From Carallia brachiata (taxonomy: Eukaryota > Streptophyta > Magnoliopsida > Malpighiales > Rhizophoraceae): 64,000 bases of DNA. A program made the position numbers and the translations under genes. The stretch covers positions 1,182,783 to 1,246,782 of the forward strand of contig JADCRB010000048.1 in the NCBI GenBank assembly GCA_021464245.1. The letters are read 5' to 3'. This document shows, one piece after another, positions 25,101-36,036 of the stretch (position 1 is its first letter; each line of letters begins with the position of its first letter). Below the pieces are notes generated by a model. The model ran no database searches. It was not told the DNA's origin and saw nothing but the letters and a program-made list of their open reading frames with translations.

Positions 25101-26303
25101 TAAAATATATTGGAGGATTGGTTTTGGTGGGATAGAGAAGATTAGAAGAATTAAAAACTTTCATCTTCCTCACTTTTCAAACATTTTTCAAACACAACAA
25201 TTTATTTTAATCTTCTCACTTTTTCTCCCTCCCCTACTTTTCTCTCCTCCTAAACACAATGTTAAAGTCGGAATACACAGAAGAAAGATTTTCTCTCTTT
25301 CTAATAGGCTGGTGCGACACTGTGGAAACATAATTATCAAGATAGCTATCCCTTAGGCATATGATGCATGGGCATAGCCAGTTATATGCTGTAGACCGGC
25401 ACCAATGCAAGAATGTTAAAATCTTTGTCATCTTCTTTCAGACGTCACAAAACTTCTTCAGATGTCACCAATGCAAGAATGTCAGCACCTTTGTCTTACA
25501 TTGTGGCTTATTTTCCTTTCATCCCCATGTAAACAGGATTACAATGCGAAGCTCTCTGACTTCGGCCTAGCAAAAGATGGACCCATGGGGGACAAGACTC
25601 ATGTTTCCACGCGAATTATGGGAACATATGGGTATGCAGCACCTGAATATATAATGACAGGTAAGTCTTTCTCAATGCTCTGCATGTGTGTGTGTGTGTG
25701 CGTGTGTGTATAAGTGGTTCATTCTCTGAATTATTTTGAATTGCTCATGTGATTGCTGCCTAGAATGCATTGCATTAGCAATAACTGTTGTTGGGGGAGG
25801 CATTAGACATTTATGCAAGAGGGAGGCTAATAAGCTATAAATTAAGCTAACAATTGACATTTTCAATCATATGGCACACGAAGAATATAAGCTGCAACTA
25901 TGGGTTTTGGTGTGGTGCAGGCCATCTAACACCAAGAAGTGATGTATACAGCTTCGGGGTTGTACTACTGGAGCTTCTGACGGGAAGAAAGTCGTTAGAC
26001 AAATTGAGGCCAGCGAGAGAGCAGAATCTAGCGGATTGGGCAATGCCTTTGCTAAAGGAGAAAAAGAAAGTGCTGAACATGGTTGATCCAAGGCTAGACG
26101 GAGAATATCCGATCAAAGGGGTGCACAAAGCGGCAATGCTGGCGTACCATTGCCTGAACAGAAATCCGAAAGCAAGGCCTCTAATGCGAGACATAGTGGA
26201 CTCGTTGGAGCCTCTGCAGGAGCAGCTCTCTCCTGATTCTGGGGGAGGAGGAAATCTTTTGGCTGCAAATGGAAAGACTACGTTTACGGTATACTGTGAG
26301 TAA
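22143..26303 (+). CDS. PBL16: Receptor-like cytoplasmic Ser/Thr kinase, RLCK-VII (PBL16-like)
   Basis: Six exons (22143-22206, 23536-23846, 23974-24109, 24724-24860, 25537-25660, 25921-26303) join in frame into 384 residues. The N-terminus MGNCWC has Gly2 for myristoylation and Cys4/Cys6 for palmitoylation, so the kinase should sit on the plasma membrane. Kinase landmarks: glycine loop [11 protein letters not shown] (about 82-92), Lys110 in VAVKV, Glu127 in helix C, an RD-type catalytic loop YRDFKTSN with Asp206, DFG at Asp224, [10 protein letters not shown] in the activation segment and [19 protein letters not shown]. All key residues are present, so it should be active. RLCK-VII (PBS1-like) kinases relay signals from surface immune receptors; the substrate of this member is unknown. 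The order of motifs and the start fit Arabidopsis PBL16 best, though orthology was judged by eye. Intron 4 carries a probable transposable element. Confidence 0.94.
23032..23059. repeat. Compound AT/GT microsatellite in intron 1 of the kinase gene
   Basis: Short AT repeats followed by about ten GT units, intronic. Confidence 0.85.
24923..25260. mobile_element. Purine-rich terminal-inverted-repeat element in intron 4 of the PBL16-like gene
   Basis: The left end reads CTGTGTTTGGA and the right end CCTAAACACA, a near inverted pair. The left half is purine-rich and the right half pyrimidine-rich, and the reverse complement of the right half resembles the left half (AGGAGAGAAAAG against GAGGGAGAGGAAAG). 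The motif TGTTTGG recurs twice inside. This suggests a non-autonomous DNA transposon or foldback element. No transposase is present. Confidence 0.5.
25400..25495 (+). repeat. Tandem duplication in intron 4 of the PBL16-like gene
   Basis: A 30-nt segment at 25400-25429 recurs at 25466-25495 with a few changes, 66 bases apart. Similar CTTCAGA-GTCAC sequence adjoins the second copy and lies between the copies. Confidence 0.8.
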
Positions 26304-26312
26304 TTGGGATTA

Positions 26313-26361
26313 TATATATATATATATATATATATTGGCATAGGACAGCAGAACAACCAGA

Positions 26362-26391
<30 letters not shown>
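26313..26391. repeat. TA microsatellite followed by GGCT tetranucleotide repeat
   Basis: TA units at about 26313-26335, then about seven GGCT units at 26362-26391. Both are directly downstream of the kinase stop and probably in its 3' UTR. Confidence 0.85.
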
Positions 26392-26392
<1 letters not shown>

Positions 26393-26438
26393 GCTTTAGA
26401 AAGAACGAAAAAACAAAGATTGATTGTGACTTACTGAC

Positions 26439-26452
26439 CCCCCCCCCCCCCC
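26439..26452. repeat. C14 homopolymer
   Basis: Run of 14 C followed by CT repeats, about 140 bases after the kinase stop. Confidence 0.85.
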
Positions 26453-26622
26453 TTCTCTCTCTCTCTCTCCGTTGTAGGCCGTTAATTGGCTTTTCGTCCT
26501 TTTGTAATGTAATTTGTTCAGCGTGGTGCCTCTTGCATTAAAATTTTAGAAGGATGAGTTGTTTTTTTTCTTGCGTTTTTCTTTTAAAACTTTATTACAT
26601 ATATCTGCAGACTGCAGTTTTT

Positions 26623-26648
26623 GGGGGGGGGGGGGGGGGGGGGGGGGG
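26623..26648. repeat. G26 homopolymer
   Basis: Uninterrupted run of 26 G, about 320 bases after the kinase stop. It is the longest G/C homopolymer in the window. Confidence 0.9.
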
Positions 26649-27414
26649 CAGTCACAGGGAGGAGCATTAGGCCGGAAGGACGGACGAACCGTTCTTTTTA
26701 ACTTTTTTTTTTTTTTATTTGACTTTTAAAAGTCATATATAAAAATGATGATAAATAAATAAATTATATTGAGCAGGAGTGGCGAGGATGGGAGCAAGTC
26801 ATCGAGTAAGGCTAAGGCCCTAAGGCCACAGCACCTACAGGCCAAGCGCCGAAAGGCCCGAAAGCCATCAACTTCAACAACAGGAAGCAACTATTAAGTT
26901 CTTCTTTTCTGTCTTATCCGTGGGCCCAACCGGGACAACTCAACCCTCCCCCAAATTCCAATCCGCAAAAGCGCCGCGCAGCGTGCGGCCGTTCCTTTCT
27001 TTCTTGCTTTCTTTCTTTCCCAATCCCAATTTGAATTCAATTGAGAACTGAATTGAATTGATAAAACTCTCCAAAACTCCAGCCAGTGTGTCGAACCAAT
27101 CTTTTCTTTTCTTTGCTTTTTTCCATTTTGCTTTGCTTTTATTATTATGGAAATTCCATTACTTCAATTCAGCTTGCCTCCGCTTTCTTCTTTTTTATTT
27201 TTTTTATGACTCCTTACACGTCTGTCTGACTCAGCCGGAGTTTCGTTTCCTTTTTCTTTTCTTCATTTTTTTTTTAATCCTTTGTAAGAAAGTAAAACCT
27301 TTTGTTATATTTCTCCTTTTTTATTTTTCGGTTGTTTGTTGGTGTTGGGAAGGGGAGGGAAGGGTGGAAGTGAATGTGGTTTTGGCCAATGCTATATTAC
27401 AGTTGTAGTACGCT

Positions 27415-27457
27415 ACGGCCTTTGGCCCTTTGGCCCTTTGGCCCTTTGGCCTTTGCC
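27415..27457. repeat. Nonamer tandem repeat (CTTTGGCCC)n
   Basis: About four copies of a 9-nt unit, the flanking ones imperfect, in an AT-richer background. Confidence 0.85.
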
Positions 27458-28349
27458 TTAGTGGGAGTGGGAGTGGGAATGTGAGGGAGGGAAATTTGTA
27501 GCCATTCCGTTGAGTTGCTGAGCGAATTTGCGTTGGCAGCAGAGAATAGCATTTGGCATATGCTTGCTTGTAAGAATTTTTTCATTTGCGTATTGTTGTT
27601 ATTAGAAACTTAACAAGTTGAATCTTCATTTGGGTGGTAATTAAGATGTTGCCTGGAATCATGCATATGATCATGCTTTGTCAGTTACGGAAGACTTTCT
27701 TGATGTATTCTTGCGCAGTTGTTGAGATAAAAGGAGCCCGAACCAGTGCCTGTGGGCAACCCACCCCACGGACAATTCAGGTATGTGTTTCTGTTCCATC
27801 CACGGTCGTCTCGTCTGTCCATTTGCTTGATTTTGGTTTTCCTGATCGAGGCTGTTGTTTTTCTGTTTTGATCTTTGTTTTGTCGCAACATGATATGGGT
27901 ACTAAGGAAGGAGTGGACAACGGAGGTGGAACCGATTTTGTGAGGGGGCAAATAATAAAGGGCCTCCCTCCCATATTGAGCTAGTAGGTCACAAATTTGC
28001 CAATTTGATGAAGCTGGTTTTCTTTTCTTTTTTTTTTTTTTTTTTGTTACTTTTCAGTTTTTTTAAAATCAATTGCCCGATGCAGGTCGGAAGAAAATGA
28101 TTTTTATCTTTATTTTCTCTTCTCCTCCCTCCTCTCCGCTCGCTTGCTTGATAAGCGATGAATCTTGAATTCTCAAAACAGCCAGGATTGACTATATCAG
28201 TGATTAAAGTTAAGGGACTGTAGTTTAGAAATCTTGAGTTTAGATCATGTGAATTAAAATATGAGATTTATGGGAAAATCGCGGTTCAATAAATCTCTTA
28301 ATAAATAAATAAAAAAAAGGTTGACTATCCCAATTTTGTAGTATGAAAA

Positions 28350-28480
28350 ATTATTTTGATAATAATAATTTTAATTATATAATTTTTAGTAATAATATTT
28401 ATATTTTAAATAATAAAAAATAAAATTATAAAATTTTATTATTAAAAATATAATTACAATTATTTAAAATTACACATTTA
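28350..28480. repeat. AT-rich imperfect palindrome
   Basis: An ATAATTTTAATTATA-like left arm matches the reverse complement of the right part imperfectly. Low sequence complexity weakens the case for a true element. Confidence 0.35.
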
Positions 28481-28776
28481 TTATTTTCTAAATATTTTAT
28501 CGAACTCAGACCTCCAACGCTTAAACTTTTACCTTCTCAAAATTGTTCAAATTGCCAACGGAATGGACATCTGTCATTTTAGTCCACGAGAGGTAGTTGG
28601 GGTGGGCACTTTTGCTGCTTATTTGTTATTTTGAAACTGGAATTTGACTAGAGGAGAAAAATTCGCTTTGGTCTGCTCAACTGGTATCATCGGATTGGGA
28701 CACATTGAACCGCCAAGCACCATTTATGTTAGAGGTCCATTACTGAGTAGACATATAAACAAAAATATAATTAATT

Positions 28777-28815
28777 AATAATATTTTATAATTTATTTAT
28801 TTTTAAAATTTTAAT
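28777..28815. repeat. Dispersed AT-rich module, copy 2
   Basis: Shares AATAATATTT, TTATTTAT and AAAATTTTAAT in the same order with 6754-6793, 55018-55058 and 61905-61941. Confidence 0.45.
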
Positions 28816-29285
28816 ATATCTTTTATAATTTAATAATTTAAATTTCTATACATTCATTACGTATCCCTAAATAAGTCTACTTATCTTTTCCGTTTATGTT
28901 ATGTTATGTTATAAAGGTTGCTCGGTTGGGTGTTTCAGTTTCGGTAACATAATGAATCATAACAGTTTTACGACATAAAGTGTGATAATGGGTTACGGTA
29001 CATATATATAATCTTATATTCATATACAAGGCAAAACAAAAATTTAAAAACAAAAAAAAATTGCCCGTATATTAATAAATTCTCCGAAGTGTGACAGTAT
29101 TAATGCAAAAAAAAGAAATGGGAAGATTAAGTAAAAGACGATGTTCGGATGGGACTTGGGAATGTGAAGGTCGTAGGACAGTCATCCATGGCTGTGCATG
29201 ATACGATGCCCATCGCATTTATTTGATTCCTTTAATAAAGGGAAATTGTGGAAGAATAAGGGATAACGACGCGCCCAGGCATAGA

Positions 29286-29313
29286 CACACGCACACGCAC
29301 ACGCACACGCACA
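29286..29313. repeat. CACACG microsatellite
   Basis: About four to five hexamer units, intergenic. Confidence 0.85.
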
Positions 29314-31919
29314 GGCACGTGTCATCATATAATAATAAATTAGATAAAAGCAGGAAAATAAAAAGAGAAAGTATACTATACTACATATGCTAAACATGAT
29401 ATATTCGTATCCTCGTGCAAATTATATATAAGCAAGCATATTTTCTACATTTTTGTTCATTATTAGACCATGGAAAATTAATGAAGTTTGAATGAAATTT
29501 TTATGAGTTGGAATTGAACAAATATGGATGAGAATTTTGAGATAAAACAAAGAATTTTATTATATAATTTAATTTTAAACAATAACAAATAGTCGTGCAG
29601 TTATTCTACCTGTATGTAATATCTTATTTGTTTATATTTTTTGAATTGTAATAATATAATAAGTCATATCAATTAGTATTATTTTTTTCTATTTAAATAT
29701 TATTATTTAGTATTTTTTTAAAACAAAAGGTTCTAAATGAAATGCTTCAAACTCTAAATTATGAATGGAAAAACGAAACTTGAGAATTTTTGAATTCTAA
29801 AGTATTTAGAGAGTAGAAGAGTGTCTCCGTCTTGAGGGTTTAGTTTAGCCATTAACTTAATTATGCACGGCCGCGCCAAGCACATGTATTGCACAACCTT
29901 TCTTCCTTTGCGTTTTTCTTGTTATTATTATGTTTATTTTTTAAAAAAAAAAAGGGAAAAGAAAAGGGTGTGGAGGAGAAGACGGCTGAAGCGTTGGCCA
30001 GTCTGGAGTAGGCAGTGTCATTTATTTAAGTTTTCCTTATTATTATTAGAATAACTATTAATATTAATAAATATAAGCACTCAAGAAAAGGTAATGGATT
30101 GGTCACCAAAACGAAACAAAGGCAAAAGGAGAGGAAGAAAGACCCGAAAGGGAAGACCAAGCCAAACCATATACTATTATATTATAATAATAATAATATA
30201 GTACAAGAAAACATTATATTAGCAATTATTGTACTATATTATTATATTAAATGGTATATTATTATTATAGTATAATGGGATCCCAATTCAGTCCATGCAT
30301 GGTGGATTCGTGGACATGGAGGGAGGGGAAGGGAAAGGGAAGCGAGGGCAAGTTTTGTATTTGGAGGCTGGTGGCGTCAAAGTCAAACTAAGCGTTTTGT
30401 TTGTTTGGTTATATTCATTCATTCATTTGTAACTCTCTCTCTCTCTCTCTTTCTCTCTCTTATACTTGTACAACTATAGATACAGGCTCCATTCTCCATA
30501 GCATAGTTGTGGTATAGACTATAGAGAGAAGAGCAGAGTTGGGGGGAAGAGATGGCTAGATGAATAGATAGATAGCCCATTTTGCCCCCAATGCAATGCA
30601 ATATACATTGCCGTAAATAATAATAATGACCTCAAATTGATCAAATCAATTCTCTCTTTCTCTTTCTCTCTCTCCCCCCCTAAGAATTCTGTTGTTTGTT
30701 TTGGAGTCCTTTGAAAACCTCTCTCTCTCTCTCTCTCTCTCTCCATCTCCTTCTCCCTCACGCCGCCTCTCCCCGCCTGACCTTTCCATTTACCAACAAC
30801 ACCTTCCACTCTCTTTGCGTTCTCTCTTTTTTTTTTTTTATTTTCTTGCCTTCCAAAAGCTACCACGTATACATTACAGAAGACATAAAATTTATTAGAA
30901 GAGAAGATAAAAACAAACAGGAATTAAGAGTCCATCCTTTTTACAAAACAAAAAAAAAAAGAATTTTCTGCTTTTGTCTGTCTGTCCTACTCCTTCTTTC
31001 ACTTTGGTCTTTGGCCAATGCCAATGCCAATATCAAGGCCTTAATTCTCTCTCTCTCTCTCTCGCTCTCTCTCACTCTCTCTCTCTCTCATATGCTGCCT
31101 GCCCAGTTGACACCCTCTCTATCCGTCTTTGGTACGTTTGTTCTCCACCGTTTTTACATTGTTCCCCACTCCAAAATCTTTTGTAGCTGAATTGGGTTTG
31201 AGTTTCTCTTCTTTTTTGGCCTTTTTGATTCATTTTATATTTTCAAGATTGAATTTTTTGTTTAATATTCCTCTCTATTCCGTTTTCTGATGATCAAGAT
31301 TCCGATCTTCTGGGTCTTGGCTTTCCAGTTGAACAAACCAAGGAAAGGTTTTTGATTGGTCTGTCCTATCATACCCTACTGATCGGCGTTTTTTCAAAGA
31401 GATTTCTGACTTCATCTGTTTTGAACTCAGGTCTTGCTGTTTGGTTGAATTTCAAATTCATAACTTGTGGGTGTTTAACTGAAATTTGGATGTTTCTTTT
31501 TCTTGTACATATTTTTGTTTTCAAGGTTGGAGTTTTGCGATGCCAACTGCATTTCTCTCTCTTTTTTCACTCTTTTTTTCGTCTCTCTTTTTTCTTTTTT
31601 CTTTTTTAGAGATTTTTGCATCAGCTGCAAACTTGAAGAATTTGGGGTTAATCGATAATTGCTTTTGGGCAATGTGGGTCTCTATTTGCATTAAAATTAT
31701 AAACTCGCAATTAACTGAAAGTGAAAATGGCAATTCTTTGGTTGACGAGCTTTGGCTGATTTAGTTTATTAATTATTTTATTGTTTCACATGTACATTTT
31801 CCTCCTTCTGAGCGTTTTCTTATAATTTAGCAGTTTACTGCTTTGAGGTTGAGGACCTTGCCTGCGAGCCTACATTGCCGTGTTTTGGTTGAGACGGTAA
31901 AACATCCAAACGATTACAA

Positions 31920-34900
31920 ATGGAAGATCAAAGAACTGATTTGGAGTTTGATGAGTTTGAGAAGCTTCTCGGAGAAATTCCAAATGCTACCTCCGGAAAT
32001 TCACACTTGGAAGAAGCTGGACCCCAAAGTGCTCCTCTAAATGGTGGCTTGACTCCTATTTGTGTGAACTCCTTCAAAGGGCCGTCCGCTGAGAAACTCA
32101 AAAGCAATGGAGGCCTCGATGACGGAGAACTGTCAGTCAGCAGTGCTCGAGGATCTCCAATTGAGAGGGTACAATCAGAGGAACAAAATTTGCCTAATGA
32201 TCAAGCATTGACATCTGCATTTGGTGAATTGAGCATCAATAGTGGGAGTCCTTCTACAAACTATAAATCCTTACCAACTCATACTGTTTTATCGGATTGC
32301 CAATACACAAACAACATGAAGAATTCTCTTCTCGCCACAAATTCGTCAATGGTAGCAGTTACACCATTCCAATCACCAAACAGTGTACCTTGTAGTTTCG
32401 ATGAGTTTAGAATGGCAAAGGTTGGCCAAGAAAGATCAAATTTTTCGAAGCCTGGTGCCCAAGAGCTGAAGCAGATGAGTGTTGGTTATTGTCAGTCTCA
32501 ACCAATTGAGAATTTTTCAGCTGCCTTGCCTCTTGCTCGCGGCGTGCAGGGTTTCCAGTTCCTTCCTAACATGGCTGTCCCTAGCGTAGAGTTTCCTTTG
32601 ATGTCTGATCAGCAACACTATCTTGCAGATTTGCAATCTGCACGTCCTTACTTGCATTCGCAGCAGTTATGCCAGCCCCATATCAGGTGGATGAATATGA
32701 AAGAGGAACAATACCATAGAATGCACCAACAGTATCTGTATCTGCAGCAAATGCGCAATCAACGAATGGAAGTGCATAATCAAATCCATGCAAATAGAAG
32801 TGCTGGAATAAAGCTAATGAGTGAAAATATGCGACAACCACCTTTTGAGCTGCCAATCTCTCACCAACCTCAACAATCTAAACAAGAACCATTTTGGAAC
32901 AATTATGCTGCAACAAGGTGTTTAAACCGACAACAACATTCCATGCATGTTGCAGACAGAGGAGAAAAACAGAGTTTTCCTGAGAAAATTCTAACTAGAT
33001 CCCAAGGGCTGGAACCGCTAAAACCTGTGAAGTTTGGCTCGGTTGTGGGAAATGAATCATTTATCCATGTCAAACAGGACGGGAAAATTCTGTCAAATGG
33101 CCATCTCCTCCATAACTTGCCTCCTCCCAATGCTGGATGCTTTCAGTTAGACCATTTAAGCTCGTGCAATTTGTCCCCCGAATTTGCACATTGTAAAAGC
33201 AGTAATGCTTGGTCGCAGCCTCAGAAGTATAACTCTGTGGATGAAGTCACCGGTAAAATATATCTCATGGCAAAGGACCAACATGGTTGTCGCTTCTTGC
33301 AAAGGAAATTTTCTGAGGGCACACCACAAGATGTTGAAAAGATCTTTCTTGAGATTATTGATCACATAGTTGAGCTGATGACAGACCCTTTTGGGAATTA
33401 CCTTGTCCAAAAATTGCTTGAAGTATGTGATGAAGATCAAAGGATGCAACTGCTTTGCGCCATCACCAGAAAACCTGGGGAACTTGTAAGGATTTCATGT
33501 GACATGCACGGGTTCGCTCTCTCTCTCTCTCTCTCTCTCTCACTGTATCTTTCTCTTCACTTGGAATCAGGACTCATGCTAGTGTTTTTTTTTTTATATA
33601 ATTTTCTTTCTTTTTTTTTTATAATTTTCTTTCTTTTTTCTAATGTGTGGTACAACTGTCAAAAATGCAGGACTCGAGCTGTTCAAAAGGTTATTGAGAC
33701 ACTCAAGACTCCGGAGCAATTTTCCATTGTGGTTTCCTCCCTGAAGCCTGGCATTGTAACTTTGATTAAGAATATGAATGGAAACCATGTTGCACAACGC
33801 TGCTTGCAGTATCTGATGCCAGAATACAGTAAGGTAAGAGATATGAATATGCACATTTTAAGTTCTAATGCTAAGTAACATTTGGAACTTCTTCTGAAAT
33901 TAATTAAATGATTCAGAACTAAATAAAGGAGTGGGATTAGTTAGGCCCCCCAGTTAAATCTTCTTGAGCTTCTCTTTCTTTTCTTTTCTTTTCCTTTTTC
34001 TCTTTGTTTCTGTCCCTCTTTCAAGTTTTGTGGGTACATCTTCATTTGAGTTCAAGAGACGTATTTAGTTGGGCTGAGCACTATAGCAGGGTAACATTAG
34101 CATTCTTTAGGCCAATCCTCACTAAATGCCTACAATAACTCCTCTCTATCAATTTCTTGCTTCAGGTTTTAACAATCCTTTGTTTCTGGCTCTATGTAGC
34201 AAAAAGAATGACTTGAGACATGACATTAGTTCTGACCAATATTGCATGGTCTGCGGAAAGAAGTCTTTTTGAGTCTTTATAGGCTCATTCCTTTTGTTTA
34301 ACTGCCTTTGTCTTTGTGAGATTGCCTATGTTCTAGATCTCCTTAAAAGAGGAGACTCTTGGATTTTCATTTTATGAATTGTAAATTCTTTAGCATTCCT
34401 GGGATTGTCATATTGGATTTTGGGGATCCTTCCTGAGATTGGCATTGAGATCAGAATTTGTGCTTATTGCTTGGATCATATACAGAATAGCAGCAGAGTT
34501 TAACTTTCCAGTCGTGTTTTTCTAAAGGCAAATATAAATCATTTTGTCAGAAACTAATGAGAGATTGAACAAATTAATGAATTTTTTTTTGAAAAAGGAA
34601 ATAATGTATGTAATTTATAAATGCAATTTAGTCTTACATATTTGATCCTTGAGGTGCCTTGAAAAGAAAAGGAAAGTATTTTAATATTTATTGGCTTCGA
34701 ATCAGTGCTCCATTAGTTTTTTTATCTTCCAGTAATAACAAAGCTTTTCTATCTATGGAGTGAAACACTAGTGATGATTTCTTTTGCAGTTCCTTTTTGA
34801 AGCAACAACTGCTAATTGTGTTGAACTTGCAACTGACCGACATGGCTGTTGTGTACTTCAAAAATGCCTTAGCCACTCTGAGGGTGAGCAGAGACACCAT

Positions 34901-36036
34901 TTAGTCTGCGAGATCACATCAAATGCTCTAATCCTTTCCCAAGATCCATTTGGGTACTATATTTCTGTCTTTCCCTTCTGTCTGTGGGCATGCTCTCTTG
35001 TCATGCTACATTCATCATACAAGCCACAAGAGTGACCAACCTTTCAGTATTGCGTTAACATTAAAAATGCATCTATGGCCCTATTGATGAGAGGAGACAT
35101 GTTCAATGCTCTCTTAGTTGTTTTCAGATTAGGCACGCGAACACCACTTTTTTTATGCACATTTGGACTTTAAATAAAGGAGCATTGAAAATTTAATTTG
35201 CACTTTTTCAGGAACTATGTAGTGCAATATGTTTTTGAGCTTCAGCTTCCTTGGGCAACAGCAAATATTCTTGATCAGCTGGAGGGGAACTATGGGGACT
35301 TATCTATGCAGAAATATAGCAGTAATGTGGTAGAGAAATGTCTGAAATATGCGGGTGAAGAACGACGCGCTCATATTATTGGCGAGCTGATAAATAGTTC
35401 TTGCTTGGACCAGGTCATGCAGGATCCTTTTGGGAATTATGTTGTCCAAGCTGCATTGCATCTGTCTAAGGTTGGTAATCTCTGTTTAATTCTGATATTT
35501 TTCTTTTTTCCAAAATGTACCTATGCCTGAACATATTTGAGCCTTCTTAATGGGTGATCTACAGAAAGTTGCCTTGGAGTCATCAACTGATTCGCAATCA
35601 TTTGGTTTCATTGTGTTTTGCCATTTCTTGCAGACCCGACTGGAATATCGGATTTTCCTTTTATCTCTTTTGCAACATGCTAAAGAATAAGCGATCTATG
35701 TTATGTGATAGAAACCGTATGTTTATCCAATTCAGGGTTTTTGGTGAAATTACTAGCAAAGGAATACATATGCTTTACAAAAACAGTTAACAGACGATTT
35801 AACAGATAATTGCTTGTAAGCTAAACAAGAATTGGGCTTTCTTCCAAAATGAAAATTGCTAGTACGAAGGAAAATAGGCACTTTTACTATTGTCAATTGA
35901 TTGGTTCCTTTGTGTGCCTGTTAAGCAGGGAGCTCTTCATGCTGCATTGGTGGATGCCATAAAACCCCATGTTCCTGTGCTTCGGACCAGTCCATACGGG
36001 AAGAAAGTCCTGTCTGGCAATATTTTGAAGAAATAA
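31920..36036 (+). CDS. Pumilio-family (PUF) RNA-binding protein, APUM11/12-like
   Basis: Five exons (31920-33511, 33671-33833, 34790-34953, 35212-35470, 35929-36036) give 761 residues. The N-terminal 440 residues are low in order, rich in Gln, Ser and Asn, with an HQQYLYLQQM stretch. The C-terminal PUF domain starts near residue 441 and holds eight repeats. RNA-contact triplets, repeats 1 to 8: C/R/Q, N/Y/Q, T/R/Q, N/H/Q, C/C/Q, N/Y/Q, S/N/E, N/Y/Q. By the known PUF code this predicts binding to 5'-UGUAUAUA-3', the classic Pumilio site. PUF proteins bind 3' UTRs and repress or destabilise mRNAs in the cytoplasm. The ATG at 31920 is the first with a long frame after a CT-rich leader. The relation to APUM11/12 was judged by domain layout. 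Intron 1 (159 nt) is open in frame. Confidence 0.94.
33517..33541. repeat. CT microsatellite at the 5' end of Pumilio intron 1
   Basis: About 12 CT units starting six bases after the donor GT of intron 1. Confidence 0.9.

Larger units (their letters stand above)
26304..31919. other. Intergenic: kinase 3' flank to Pumilio 5' leader
   Basis: Contains G/C homopolymers, a nonamer repeat (27415-27457), an orphan leader-like stretch (27050-28000), an AT-rich palindromic patch near 28350-28480, an AT module (28777-28815), a CACACG microsatellite and a short hairpin near 30190-30245. From about 30650 the DNA is strongly CT-rich, with long CT repeats at 30720-30743 and 31049-31090, which fits the promoter and 5' UTR of the Pumilio gene. 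No complete protein gene is supported. Confidence 0.55.

Noticed and set aside
30190..30245. Short inverted repeat (ATAATATAGTAC / GTACTATATTAT) as a MIR hairpin
   Set aside because: The arms are short and of very low complexity, and no known miRNA sequence is present.
33512..33878. Extension of the Pumilio first exon as one 652-codon frame
   Set aside because: The inserted residues break PUF repeat 3, and the frame then runs past a good donor (AAG|GTAAGAG). The spliced model restores eight regular repeats; retention is reported only as a possibility.
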